DNA of 64,000 nt from Propionibacteriaceae bacterium ZF39 (GCA_039565995.1 CP154795.1:2046001-2110000); one strand, 5' to 3'; shown: positions 53,568-61,816, numbered from the stretch's first letter. The notes: a model not told the origin generated them from the letters alone. Made by a program: numbers and translations.

Positions 53568-53804
53568 ATGAGTGACGAAACTTGGGACGGCCGCCGGGCC
53601 GTCAGTGCGAACTCGGGTGATACGCGGTTCCGTGTGCGCGGCAACCGGATGGTCGACGCGAACACTGGGGAGACATCATTCCGTGTCCGCGACGACGGCA
53701 GAGTGGTGGATGCCAACTCCGGCGAGACACGGTTTCGCGTGCGCGATGATGGCCGTGTGGTCGATGTCAACACGGGTGAGACGGTCTACAGACTCAGAGG
53801 TTGA
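53568..53804 (+). CDS. Small protein of four tandem 17-18-residue repeats
   Basis: A 78-residue protein built almost wholly of the unit VDANSGETRFRVRDDGRV: four copies (the first reads VSANSGDTRFRVRGNRM, the last is cut to VDVNTGETVYRLRG). Each unit predicts two short beta strands joined by tight NSGE and DDGR turns, as in a small beta-solenoid or stacked beta-hairpins. The copies differ at DNA level by synonymous changes, so the protein repeat is maintained. It is alone on the plus strand among minus-strand transfer genes. I know no named family; cargo gene of unknown role. Confidence 0.75.
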   Translation: MSDETWDGRRAVSANSGDTRFRVRGNRMVDANTGETSFRVRDDGRVVDANSGETRFRVRDDGRVVDVNTGETVYRLRG

Positions 53805-53834
53805 GTCATTTGGCACTGGATCGGCCACCGGTGC

Positions 53835-54611
53835 TCAGGGTTGCCGCGAAGGCCCCTTGGCCGCGTTTATAGTTCGTGCTTGGGCATCAATGTCCGGGCC
53901 AGTGAAGAGTCGGTGGAAAGCCTCGTCGAGCACTCTGGCCCCGTCCAGCACCTCCATAGCGGTTAGGTCCGAGTCCTCATGCGTGCCGACGTTTCCGAGC
54001 CATTTGACGGCGAAGAAGAGATCAGCCACCGCTGGACGGTCCGGGTCGGCATCCCGCCACTCTTCGATACGTTCGTGTGCGTTCCGAAACTGCCCAGTTG
54101 GTCGCGTCGCAGAGATACCTTCTGAGGTCAAGAACCGTTCCACCGTGGCACGCAGCGCTGTTGCGGCCAGACCAGGATCAGCGAAAAGCACGCGAGACGC
54201 GCGTAGCACACCCTCTCGCACTTCGTCGGGTGCCGACTTCGGGATCGGCATCATCAGCATCGGCGGATGCAAATGCGTCACGGTGTAGTACGAGGAATAG
54301 GCGATGCCTTGATACTCGAAATCCTCGCGATTCGACCTGCGGGAGTAGTCCACGCGGTAGTCACCCGTGCCGTGCACAGCCTGTCGGCACTCGGGATTCT
54401 CGCACTGACCGCGGACGACAAACGTGCCGGAAATCCACTCCGGCTCGAACGCAGGGTGGTCGCGCGCGGAAGCCGAGTCGTGTCCTTCATCCTCGGTGGG
54501 CGTCGAGAAGCCGATGTATCCGGTCTGGCACTTGGGGCAAGCAGGCCGCGGCCACGGCTGGCCGTCCTCAATCGGACGAGCGAGCTCGGAAAGTGCGGGG
54601 TCGACAGCCAT
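53835..54611 (-). CDS. DUF4145 domain protein
   Basis: A 258-residue protein. The N-terminal part has a zinc-ribbon-like set of cysteines (ACPKCQTGYIGF, GQCENPECRQ); the DUF4145 domain follows (DEVREGVLRASRVLFADPGLAATALRATVERFL...LFFAVKWLGNVGTHEDSDLTAMEVLDGARVLDE). DUF4145 occurs alone or joined to restriction and other defence proteins, but its activity is unknown. It is convergent with the repeat protein gene, 30 bases apart, and would have been the neighbour of the VirB4-like gene before the transposon inserted. Confidence 0.8.
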   Translation of the reverse strand: MAVDPALSELARPIEDGQPWPRPACPKCQTGYIGFSTPTEDEGHDSASARDHPAFEPEWISGTFVVRGQCENPECRQAVHGTGDYRVDYSRRSNREDFEYQGIAYSSYYTVTHLHPPMLMMPIPKSAPDEVREGVLRASRVLFADPGLAATALRATVERFLTSEGISATRPTGQFRNAHERIEEWRDADPDRPAVADLFFAVKWLGNVGTHEDSDLTAMEVLDGARVLDEAFHRLFTGPDIDAQARTINAAKGPSRQP

Positions 54612-54676
54612 GCCTCCAGCGTAGGCGGGACGCTATGCAGACAGGCGTAGAACAGGAATCGATCCCGCGCGACGGC

Positions 54677-54682
54677 TCTAGA
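54677..54682. repeat. Left copy of target-site duplication TCTAGA
   Basis: TCTAGA flanks the transposon here and at 57121-57126. It is palindromic and centred on CTAG. Confidence 0.85.
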
Positions 54683-55667
54683 TGTGATGTCCAGGGACGT
54701 TGTTGAGTCGGTCGAAGGGTACGCCGCCAATCGCAGAGTGGTGTCGGTGGTGGTTGTAGAAGTGGAGCCAGCCGGGCAGCGCCAGGCGTCGTTCGGCCTC
54801 TGAACCGTAAAACCTGGCATAGGCCCAGCCGTCCCCGAGCGTGCGGTGGAATCGCTCGATCTTCCCGTTCGTCTGCGGCCGGTAGGGGCGTGTCCGCTTG
54901 TGTCGGATGCCGAGCCGAGCGCAGAAGTCCCTCCATGCGTGGGATCTGTATGCCGACCCGTTGTCGGATAGGACTCGCTCGACGGTCACGCCTCGTTCGG
55001 CGAACCAGGCCACGGCGCGTTCGAGAACTCCCACCGCTGTGCTCGCCTGCTCATCCGACCAGATTTCTGCGTATGCGACGCGGGAGTGGTCGTCGATGAC
55101 TGTGTGAACGAACGCCGTCCCGGTGCGCGGCTTGTGATCTTTTCCTCGTGGTAATCCCGGAGTCGCGAGCTTGTTCCGTGCGCCTTGCTGCCGACCTACG
55201 TAACGATGTCCACCGCCGTCGGGGATGTTGCCGAACTTCGTGACATCGACATGAATCAACGATCCCGGATGAGGATGCTCATATCGCCGCAATGGCTCGC
55301 CAGTGACACGATCGATATGCGAGAGGCGGTTCACGCGGCAACGGACGAGGACCGCGTGAACAGTCGACGTCGAGAGACCAAGTCGCGCAGCGATCTGGGC
55401 TGGCCCCAGTCGAAGCCGCCAGCGCAGGTTGATGATCTTCTTCTTGACATGCTCGGGCGTCCTGCCTGGGATCCGGTGCGGCTTGCTGGAGCGATCCTGC
55501 ATCCCAAACTCACCCTCTTCCCGGTAGCGGCCTGCCCATTTCCGGGCAGTGATCGGGGAGACCATGAACATCTTTGCGGCGATCGTGGCCGGATAGCCGT
55601 CTTCGACAATCAGCCGGGCTAACCGGAGACGGGCACGAGGAGTGAGAAGAGCGTTCGGATGGGTCAT
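54678..55667 (-). CDS. IS481-family transposase (IS5564-like)
   Basis: A 329-residue DDE transposase: N-terminal HTH pair (ARLRLARLIVEDGYPATIAAKMFMVSPITARKWAGRYREEG), a second HTH (LGPAQIAARLGLSTSTVHAVL), then the core with Asp in SLIHVDVTKFG, Asp in VLSDNGSAY and Glu in NGKIERFHRTL. This is the pattern of IS481 and, from memory, of the corynebacterial IS5564 group. The ATG shares a base with the stop of the exporter gene (TGATG). Its TAG stop lies in the left target-site copy. Confidence 0.93.
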   Translation of the reverse strand: MTHPNALLTPRARLRLARLIVEDGYPATIAAKMFMVSPITARKWAGRYREEGEFGMQDRSSKPHRIPGRTPEHVKKKIINLRWRLRLGPAQIAARLGLSTSTVHAVLVRCRVNRLSHIDRVTGEPLRRYEHPHPGSLIHVDVTKFGNIPDGGGHRYVGRQQGARNKLATPGLPRGKDHKPRTGTAFVHTVIDDHSRVAYAEIWSDEQASTAVGVLERAVAWFAERGVTVERVLSDNGSAYRSHAWRDFCARLGIRHKRTRPYRPQTNGKIERFHRTLGDGWAYARFYGSEAERRLALPGWLHFYNHHRHHSAIGGVPFDRLNNVPGHHI

Positions 55668-56842
55668 CAATTGGCCTCCGCCGCGGTCTTCGTAAGCGCG
55701 CGTCTGGTGAGAAGCATGATGACGAGAGCGATCGCTGTCAGCACCGAAGCGACCCAAACCGGCGCGAGCAGCCCCAGCCCGGTCGCGAGCCCGAGCGCAC
55801 CAAGCACGGGCCCCGCTGCAGCTCCGATATTCAATGCTGCGGTTGCGTACGAACCGCCCATCGTTGGCGCACCCGATGCTGCATACAGCACACGCGTGAT
55901 CAGAGTACTGCCGACGCCGAACGACAGGAATCCCTGAACGAGGACGAGGACGATAAGCGCGACGGGATGAGATGCGACCACTGCCAACACGATCCAGCCT
56001 GTCAGCAATAGCGGTCCGCCGACTGCGAGCACGAGGCCAGGTCGTTGATCTGATAGTCGTCCTGCGATCGTGACGCCAAGGAACGATCCGATGCCGAACA
56101 TCACCAGCGCGACGGACACCCACGCTTCGGCCAAGCCCGCGGTCTCGGTCACGATGGGTGCCAGGAAGGTGAATGCCGCAAAGGTCCCTCCGTTGATCAG
56201 CGCTCCGAGTACCATGGCCAGGATGAGCCGCGGCGTCGCCAACTGGCTGAGCTCGACACGGAGCCTTGGTGAGGTCGCGCTAGTCTCGCTCCGACCAACA
56301 TTGTTCGTGACGCCACGAATGACTCCAACGGCCGCGGGAATACAGAGGATGGCGATCGCCCAGAACGTCGTTCGCCAGCCCAGCGCTGTGCCGAGCAGTG
56401 CCCCGGCGGGGACGCCCACGACGGTTGCGATCGTCGTGCCGGAGAGCAGGATCGACAGTGCACGCCCCTTCTGGTTCGCTGGCACGAGGGTAGTGGCCGT
56501 GCTCAGTGCTACGGCGAGGAATCCTGCGTTTGCGAGAGCGCTGAGCACCCGGGTGATGAGCAGGAGAGAGAACACTGGTGTCATCGCTCCGATGACGTGG
56601 CTTCCCGCGAACACGAGAAGGCAAACGATCAATGTGAGCCGCGGTGGCCAACGGCGAGCGAATGCCGCCATCACTGGCGCGCCGACGACCATACCGACTG
56701 CGAATGCGGAGGTCAGCAGGCCCGCAGTGCCGACCGAGACGTCAAGTTCGGTCGCGATCGCGGGGAGCAATCCCGCGAGCATGAATTCTGAAGTGCCCAT
56801 GACGAAGACCGCCAGGGCAAGCATGTAGAGGGCAAAAGGCAT
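55667..56842 (-). CDS. cmx: Chloramphenicol efflux MFS transporter, Cmx/CmrA family
   Basis: A 391-residue, twelve-helix MFS exporter, the length of known Cmx proteins. Its opening MPFALYMLALAVFVMGTSEF and the motif AFARRWPPRLTLIV (motif A region), TLVPANQKGRALSILLSG and VGVPAGALLGTALGWRTTFW (motif C) match what I recall of Cmx from Corynebacterium Tn5564. It would confer chloramphenicol resistance by drug export. CGGAG lies seven bases before the ATG. A possible 17-codon leader peptide lies upstream. The gene is passenger cargo of the IS481 transposon. Confidence 0.9.
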   Translation of the reverse strand: MPFALYMLALAVFVMGTSEFMLAGLLPAIATELDVSVGTAGLLTSAFAVGMVVGAPVMAAFARRWPPRLTLIVCLLVFAGSHVIGAMTPVFSLLLITRVLSALANAGFLAVALSTATTLVPANQKGRALSILLSGTTIATVVGVPAGALLGTALGWRTTFWAIAILCIPAAVGVIRGVTNNVGRSETSATSPRLRVELSQLATPRLILAMVLGALINGGTFAAFTFLAPIVTETAGLAEAWVSVALVMFGIGSFLGVTIAGRLSDQRPGLVLAVGGPLLLTGWIVLAVVASHPVALIVLVLVQGFLSFGVGSTLITRVLYAASGAPTMGGSYATAALNIGAAAGPVLGALGLATGLGLLAPVWVASVLTAIALVIMLLTRRALTKTAAEAN

Positions 56843-56863
56843 CGAGTACTCCGAGGTGTGAGA

Positions 56864-56917
56864 TCAAGAAATGGTTCTTCTTGTCACCACGGCCAGCGCC
56901 CCGGGTACGCCAGACAT
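56864..56917 (-). promoter_or_regulatory. Possible leader peptide frame upstream of cmx
   Basis: ATG at 56917 opens MSGVPGALAVVTRRTIS, ending 21 bases before the cmx ATG. A hairpin (8-bp stem, ACGCCCAC with GTGGGCGT, 56918-56940) stands just before this ATG, and a weaker AAGAA/TTCTT pairing covers its end. Chloramphenicol exporter genes such as cmlA are induced by ribosome stalling in short leaders; a similar role here is inference. The rest of the 256-base gap up to the transposon end holds no other gene that I can support. Confidence 0.4.
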
Positions 56918-57120
56918 ACGCCCACACAGATCGTGGGCGTCGTAACTAGTGGTTCAAGGGGCTGGCGGTGTGACCGACAACCCCTGACCTGTCTGATTCG
57001 GGACTCGACATGCCCCAAACTCTAACATGCCTTCAATGGCGAGCGGTCTGGACAGATACTTCTTGAATCGGCACGGTGTCATTACGGGCGGGGGCCAGAA
57101 CAACGTCCCTGGACATCACA

Positions 57121-57126
57121 TCTAGA
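57121..57126. repeat. Right copy of target-site duplication TCTAGA
   Basis: Pairs with 54677-54682. The TAG on the minus strand is the stop codon of the VirB4-like gene, which is therefore unaltered by the insertion. Confidence 0.85.
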
Positions 57127-58609
57127 CAACGTTGCCGGTCATGCGCGCTGTGGTGTCGAAGGCGGCCAGCTCAGCAGGGTGGAGCTGGTGCTGAACCACG
57201 AAGGAGCGGTCCTTGATGCGCCAGAGTCCCTGCCCGGTGCCGAGTCCGGGCAAGAGGCGCTGTTCGGTGCCGGTGAGGCCGAGCGCGGCCGCAGTGGGAC
57301 CGAGCTGATCGGTCTCCTGCCGGTACACGATCCGGGTCTCGGCGTTCGCCAGGAGACTGTTCGCCAGTGCCCGGTTTGCTGAGCCCAGGTCGCCGACGTT
57401 CTCCAAATCGGTGAGCTTGTGGAACACCAGAAGATTCGCCAGCCCGTAGTGCCTGGCGAGCCGCCAGTGCGCGTCCATCCGGCGCAGCAGCGCCGGGTGG
57501 GACATGAGCCTCCACGCTTCGTCGTAGATCACCCAGCGGCGGCCGCCGTTGGGGTCGAGCAGCGCGGCTTCCATCCACGCCGATGAGCAGGTCATCAGAA
57601 CCGAAATCAGGGTGCTGTTCTCGGTGACCCGCGACAGGTCGAGGCTCACCATCGGGAGAGACGGATCGAACTTCACCGTCGATGGGCCATCGAACAGTCC
57701 GCTGAGGTCACCAAGGACGAGGCGGCGCAGAGCGTGCCCGACGAGGCGGCCGTCTTCGGTGAGCCGTCCGTCCGGGTCGTCAGCCGGGTCGGGACGCAGC
57801 AGCCGGTCGACCACCATCGGGAGGATCGGCACCTCGGCATCGCGCACCGCTCCCGCGAGTGCGGTGTCGATCGCGGTATGTTCGAGAGGCGCCAGCGGTC
57901 GATCCAGCACGGTCTCGGTGAGCGCGCCGAGCAGATCACGGCGCCGCGCGGCGAGGGTCGTAGCCCACTCCTGATCCGAGAGGCCGCCGGGCCGGTAGCC
58001 CTCATCCAAGGGGTTGAGACGGTTGCCCATCCCGTGCCCGAGGATGATCGCCTTCCCGCCCACGGCCTCCGCGACGCCGCTGTGCTCACCTTTCGGATCG
58101 CCGGGCACATAGACGCGGTACCCGAAGGGCAAGGACCGGGTATAGAGGCTCTTGGCGAGCGAGGACTTCCCGGAGCCCACGATGCCCGCCAGGATCAGGT
58201 TCGGAGCGGTGATGATGCCCCGCTGGTAGAGCACCCACGGGTCGTAGACGAACGATGAGCCTGAGTAGAGGTCTTGGCCGATGAACATGCCGGCTGACCC
58301 CAGCCCGGCCTCGGCGAGAAACGGGTACTGCCCGGCGAGCACGGCGCTGGTGTCCTGATGCCGGGGCAGCCGGAACCGGCCGGGCGAGCGGAGCGTTGCC
58401 GGACCGGGCTCACCTGCCGATGGCAGGTAGACGGTGGCGCGACGCTCGGCGCGCTCGGCCTCAGCCTTCGCACGCGACGTTTCCTTCTCCACTTGGCGTT
58501 GCTCGGCTATCAGGCGTGCGGCGGCCTCCTTCCGGGCCTTGCGTAGCCGGCGTCGCTCCGAGGCGGGAGCGACGAGGACGGCGGTGTGCAGCTTCTCGTC
58601 CCGGCTCAC
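57122..58609 (-). CDS. VirB4/TraC-like conjugative ATPase
   Basis: A 495-residue ATPase: N-terminal charged coiled coil (about 15-60), a short beta region, then Walker A LAGIVGSGKSSLAKSL (about 146), Walker B RRWVIYDEAWRLM (about 361) and the VirB4-type C-terminal motif LLANAETRIVYRQETDQ. It lacks the N-terminal VirB4 domain, which may be supplied by the SCO6880 protein. It powers the type IV secretion channel. GTG start overlapping the upstream gene by four bases. The stop TAG is inside the transposon target site. Confidence 0.9.
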   Translation of the reverse strand: MSRDEKLHTAVLVAPASERRRLRKARKEAAARLIAEQRQVEKETSRAKAEAERAERRATVYLPSAGEPGPATLRSPGRFRLPRHQDTSAVLAGQYPFLAEAGLGSAGMFIGQDLYSGSSFVYDPWVLYQRGIITAPNLILAGIVGSGKSSLAKSLYTRSLPFGYRVYVPGDPKGEHSGVAEAVGGKAIILGHGMGNRLNPLDEGYRPGGLSDQEWATTLAARRRDLLGALTETVLDRPLAPLEHTAIDTALAGAVRDAEVPILPMVVDRLLRPDPADDPDGRLTEDGRLVGHALRRLVLGDLSGLFDGPSTVKFDPSLPMVSLDLSRVTENSTLISVLMTCSSAWMEAALLDPNGGRRWVIYDEAWRLMSHPALLRRMDAHWRLARHYGLANLLVFHKLTDLENVGDLGSANRALANSLLANAETRIVYRQETDQLGPTAAALGLTGTEQRLLPGLGTGQGLWRIKDRSFVVQHQLHPAELAAFDTTARMTGNVV

Positions 58610-59397
58610 AGCGAGAGCCCTCGGGACTGCTTGACCGAGGCGACGCCGGGATGCTCGAACCAGCCGCCCTCACGCACGGCGCCGCGCCGTGCGGTCGTCT
58701 CGCGCGCGGGAGCCGAGCGCCGCGCCGAGACGTGCGCCTGGTCGGGCGGGTCGAGGGCGTCTTCAGCCGGGATCAGGTGCCGCCGGTAGAGGGCGACGTG
58801 CCCGGCCTGCGGGTTGTAGGTCATCGCGTAGTCGCCGGTCTCGGCCTGTCGATCACCCGTGTAGACGGGTGCGGAGTCGTGGACATCGCCGCCCTCCATC
58901 GCCGCGTCGGTGGTCTCGACGCCGTAGTCCCACTGAGACAGATGCTCGATGCCCGCCTCGGCGCCTTTGGCGTCGATGAGGTCGAGTACCTTGTGGGCTT
59001 CCTCGCCTTGGAGGAACACGATGCCGACCCATCGCTCCACGAGGCGATCCTGCGGGTTCCACACGATGCGGCCCGAGTGCGTCATCGCGGCATTGAGGCG
59101 GTCGTGGGCTTGGTCGATGAGCGTGCCGGCCTGGTGCAGTTCGTCGGCCGCGGCCACCGCCTCGACCGAGCCGCCGCCGTACTCGCGCGACTCATCGGTG
59201 ACCTGGTGCTGATGGTTCAGGTGGACGGTGGCGAGCTGGTCGAGCACCTGCCTGAGCGAGCGGACGCCGCCGAGCAGGTCACCGATCACTGCGTAGGTCT
59301 CGGACGGGTCCTCGAAGGTGCGGCTGGCGTGCGCGAGCCCGCGCAACGCCTCATAGGCTTCGCCGGCATCGGCAGCAGGGTTCGTGAACGTCGGCAT
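58606..59397 (-). CDS. Hypothetical conjugative-element protein
   Basis: A 263-residue soluble protein. The N-terminal half is helical (EAYEALRGLAHASRTFEDPSETYAVIGDLLGGVRSLRQVLDQLATVHLNHQHQV), reminiscent of small coiled-coil partners of transfer ATPases; the C-terminal half is low in complexity and Arg/Ala rich. No family recognised. Overlap with the VirB4-like gene shows co-translation. The start MPTF is chosen over an ATG four codons earlier by spacing. Confidence 0.7.
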   Translation of the reverse strand: MPTFTNPAADAGEAYEALRGLAHASRTFEDPSETYAVIGDLLGGVRSLRQVLDQLATVHLNHQHQVTDESREYGGGSVEAVAAADELHQAGTLIDQAHDRLNAAMTHSGRIVWNPQDRLVERWVGIVFLQGEEAHKVLDLIDAKGAEAGIEHLSQWDYGVETTDAAMEGGDVHDSAPVYTGDRQAETGDYAMTYNPQAGHVALYRRHLIPAEDALDPPDQAHVSARRSAPARETTARRGAVREGGWFEHPGVASVKQSRGLSL

Positions 59398-59462
59398 GAC
59401 GGCCTCCATGACTTTGGTACCTGGCAGGTGCGCGCCGCCGGTCCGATGTCAGTTCCCCTCCG

Positions 59463-59468
59463 TAGGCT
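59463..59468 (+). promoter_or_regulatory. Minus-10 box (TAGGCT) of the DUF4062 gene
   Basis: TAGGCT ends seven bases before the ATG of the DUF4062 gene; no ribosome site, suggesting a leaderless transcript of its own, opposite to the transfer operon. Confidence 0.42.
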
Positions 59469-59475
59469 GGTATCT

Positions 59476-60336
59476 ATGCCCTATGTCGCCACCGTGTTGC
59501 GCGTGATGATCGCCTCGCCCTCAGACGTGCCTGAGGCTCGCGACGCCGTCGAGAAGGCGGTGCATGGCTGGAACGACGCGAACGCGAGGAACAAGAGCGT
59601 GATCCTGCAGCCGTGGAGGTGGGAGACTTCGGCAGTCCCCGTCATGGGCGCTCATCCGCAGAAGCTCATCAACGCGCAAGGGGTCGATGATTCTGACATC
59701 GTGTTCGCGCTGTTCGGTGGACGACTCGGTTCACCAACGCCTGATGCCATTTCGGGAACGGCCGAGGAAGTGGACCGGGCGCTGGAGCTGGGCAAGCCGG
59801 TCCATCTGTACTTCTCGACCGCCCCGCTGCCGAACGACATCGATACCGCGCAGCTCGACGCCCTCCGTGCCTTCAAGAAGGACATGCAAGATCGCGGACT
59901 GCTCGGCGAGTTCAGCAACCCCGAGCAGCTTAATCACGAGGTCTGGAAGGCGATCGAGCACGACATCGTCACCCTGAAAATCGACTCGACCCCTGCCGCA
60001 CCGTCGCAGCCCGGCGGAGTGGACTTCCTGGTGCAGCCGCATCAAGAGCGCGAGGTCTCGGGAGTGAATTCGAAGGGTGCTCCGCGCTACACGACAAAGC
60101 ACTGGCTCGACATCACCAACACCGGCGACCGCGATGCGGAAGGCGTCGTGTTCGAGAGCGTCGGCGAAGACAGCGCCATGTTCGTCGCAGGGCCGGACGG
60201 AGCGACAACCATTCACCGAGGCCAGACCCGACGCCTACCCGTGATGTTCACCTTCGGAGGCTCTGGCGATCCCGTACTTCGTATCCAATGGGTTGAGGAC
60301 AATGAGAACAAGCATCGAGACTTCCACGTTGGGTAA
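59476..60336 (+). CDS. DUF4062 domain protein, possible defence or sensor gene
   Basis: A 286-residue protein. The N-terminal DUF4062 domain (about 1-160) shows VMIASPSDVPEARDAVEKAVHGWN, the segment DDSDIVFALFGGRLGSPTPDA with a flavodoxin/TIR-like beta-alpha pattern, and GTAEEVDRALELGKPVHLYFS. The C-terminal 100 residues look like an Ig-like or beta-sandwich domain (YTTKHWLDITNTGDRDAEGVVFESVGED...RLPVMFTFGGSGDP). DUF4062 is a frequent N-terminal domain of large defence ATPases; here it stands alone. It is the only plus-strand gene inside the transfer operon, clearly inserted cargo. Function unknown. Confidence 0.8.
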   Translation: MPYVATVLRVMIASPSDVPEARDAVEKAVHGWNDANARNKSVILQPWRWETSAVPVMGAHPQKLINAQGVDDSDIVFALFGGRLGSPTPDAISGTAEEVDRALELGKPVHLYFSTAPLPNDIDTAQLDALRAFKKDMQDRGLLGEFSNPEQLNHEVWKAIEHDIVTLKIDSTPAAPSQPGGVDFLVQPHQEREVSGVNSKGAPRYTTKHWLDITNTGDRDAEGVVFESVGEDSAMFVAGPDGATTIHRGQTRRLPVMFTFGGSGDPVLRIQWVEDNENKHRDFHVG

Positions 60337-60346
60337 GTGCTCGTAG

Positions 60347-61810
60347 CTACACAATCCGGCACAGCGGCAGCGCCGCCGCCGTGAACGCCGCGGCCTGCTG
60401 ACCGACGAGCCTTCGGGTCTCGCAGGACGCCTGAATCGCGGACTGCTCGATCGCCGCGGTTGCCGCTTCCAGTTCGTCGAGCGTCGGCGCGGAGACGCTG
60501 ACCAGGCCCGACACTCGGAGCACCCCGTGGCCGGCGGTCAGGTCGGCTTCTTGTTGGAGCACGTCTTGGTACTCGGCAGTCTGCGTGGCGTCCTCGATCT
60601 GCCCCATCCGGGCACGTTGGGCAGCATCCGAGATGTGTTCGACCTTCTTCTTACGGATGTCGCGTGCGGCCTGGTCGGAGCGCATCGGGGTGTAGATCAG
60701 CGCCACCGAGCGTTGGATGCCGGTGGACAGCAGCACCGGGGCCAGGAACCCCGGATACACCATCGACCTCGGCCACTCCGAAACCCACAGCACGGCGTGC
60801 CAGGCAGAGTCGGTGCGCAGATTGCCCCAGGTCTCTGTCACCGCGACCGGGCCGGCCGCGGCGAGCTCCTGCCCGAGCCGTCCGTGCCGTTCGAGCGTCG
60901 CCGCGACGGCCGGGTCGTAGGCCGAGCGCAGGATCACCGCGATCTGGCCGGGGCCGAGCCAGCCGGTCGGGGTCAGGTCCGCCGAGCGCAGCGCCGCCGT
61001 GAGTGTCGCCATCTCCTGGCGGAGCACTGCGGCGGCGCCGCGGATGCCGCCGCCTGCGGTTCTGATCTGCCGGGCGGCCGTCTTCATGTCCAGGGACAGG
61101 CTGATCGTGGTCGCGTGCCGCTCTCCGGCGGGGCCGGCGCGTTCGATCAGTTCGGCGTAGGTCTGGGAGGCCCAGGTGTCGTCGGCGGTGCCGTGCTCGG
61201 CCCACCACTCGGCCAGTCCGCTGCCGGAGTCCGGCAGGGTCCGTTCGAGCACTTGCAGGGTCGCGATCCGCCCCGAGCGGCACATCGTCGCGAGCACGCG
61301 CCCCCAGGCGGTGACCCGGCGTTCCTGCTCGCCGGGGTCGAGAAGCACGAACGCGGGATGGGTGACTTCGCAGATCACCGTGAGCGTGCCCTGGCGGGGG
61401 TCGTGGATCATGCACGCCCCGGTCTCGGGGTCCAGATGCTCCCGGAGCCGGGCCATGTCGCCGGGCAACGCCAGGTTTCCTGCCGGGCGGGGCTTCACGA
61501 TCCTTCGGCGGTAGAGCAGTTGCCCGCCGGTCGTGCGCCACAGCCACCAGCACGCGACGGGGAGCCATTCGACCATTGGCCGGCCAGCGATCGGCACCCA
61601 GGTCAGCACCGCTGAGAGCACCCACACCGGTGCGGTGTAGGCCAGCAGCATCCCGGCCCCGCCGTAGAACGCCGCCAGCACGGTCAGCCCGCCGATGCCG
61701 AGGGTGATGAGCTGCGCGACCGAGAGGCCGAGCAGCACGCCCCGGCGGGTGAGCCGGCTGAACTTCATCGGCGTCAGCTCGCTACCGGGCACCTTCTGTT
61801 CGGTAGGCAT
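60347..61810 (-). CDS. SCO6880 family conjugation protein
   Basis: A 487-residue protein: two N-terminal membrane helices (about 28-48 and 50-75, VAQLITLGIGGLTVLAAF and following) in a PrgI/VirB3-like hairpin, then a long soluble part resembling the N-terminal domain of VirB4 (TVICEVTHPAFVLLDPGEQERRVTAWGRVLATMCRSGRIATLQVLERTLPD). The family is named after a Streptomyces protein and accompanies actinobacterial type IV systems. It ends ten bases from the DUF4062 gene (convergent) and begins six bases after the VirB6-like gene. Confidence 0.82.
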   Translation of the reverse strand: MPTEQKVPGSELTPMKFSRLTRRGVLLGLSVAQLITLGIGGLTVLAAFYGGAGMLLAYTAPVWVLSAVLTWVPIAGRPMVEWLPVACWWLWRTTGGQLLYRRRIVKPRPAGNLALPGDMARLREHLDPETGACMIHDPRQGTLTVICEVTHPAFVLLDPGEQERRVTAWGRVLATMCRSGRIATLQVLERTLPDSGSGLAEWWAEHGTADDTWASQTYAELIERAGPAGERHATTISLSLDMKTAARQIRTAGGGIRGAAAVLRQEMATLTAALRSADLTPTGWLGPGQIAVILRSAYDPAVAATLERHGRLGQELAAAGPVAVTETWGNLRTDSAWHAVLWVSEWPRSMVYPGFLAPVLLSTGIQRSVALIYTPMRSDQAARDIRKKKVEHISDAAQRARMGQIEDATQTAEYQDVLQQEADLTAGHGVLRVSGLVSVSAPTLDELEAATAAIEQSAIQASCETRRLVGQQAAAFTAAALPLCRIV

Positions 61811-61816
61811 GGTCGC

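Larger units (their letters stand above)
54683..57120. mobile_element. IS481-family transposon carrying a Cmx exporter, 2438 bp
   Basis: Perfect 22-bp terminal inverted repeats, starting TGTGATGTCCAGGGACG (54683-54704 and 57099-57120), enclose the transposase and the MFS exporter, both on the minus strand. A 6-bp duplication TCTAGA lies on both sides, so the insertion is recent or well conserved. It landed on the stop codon of the VirB4-like gene. It closely recalls the chloramphenicol-resistance unit of corynebacterial Tn5564. Confidence 0.92.

Noticed and set aside
53474-53773. N-terminal extension of the hypothetical gene at 52919-53473
   Set aside because: The extra frame translates to a repeat that is simply the antisense of the tandem-repeat protein.
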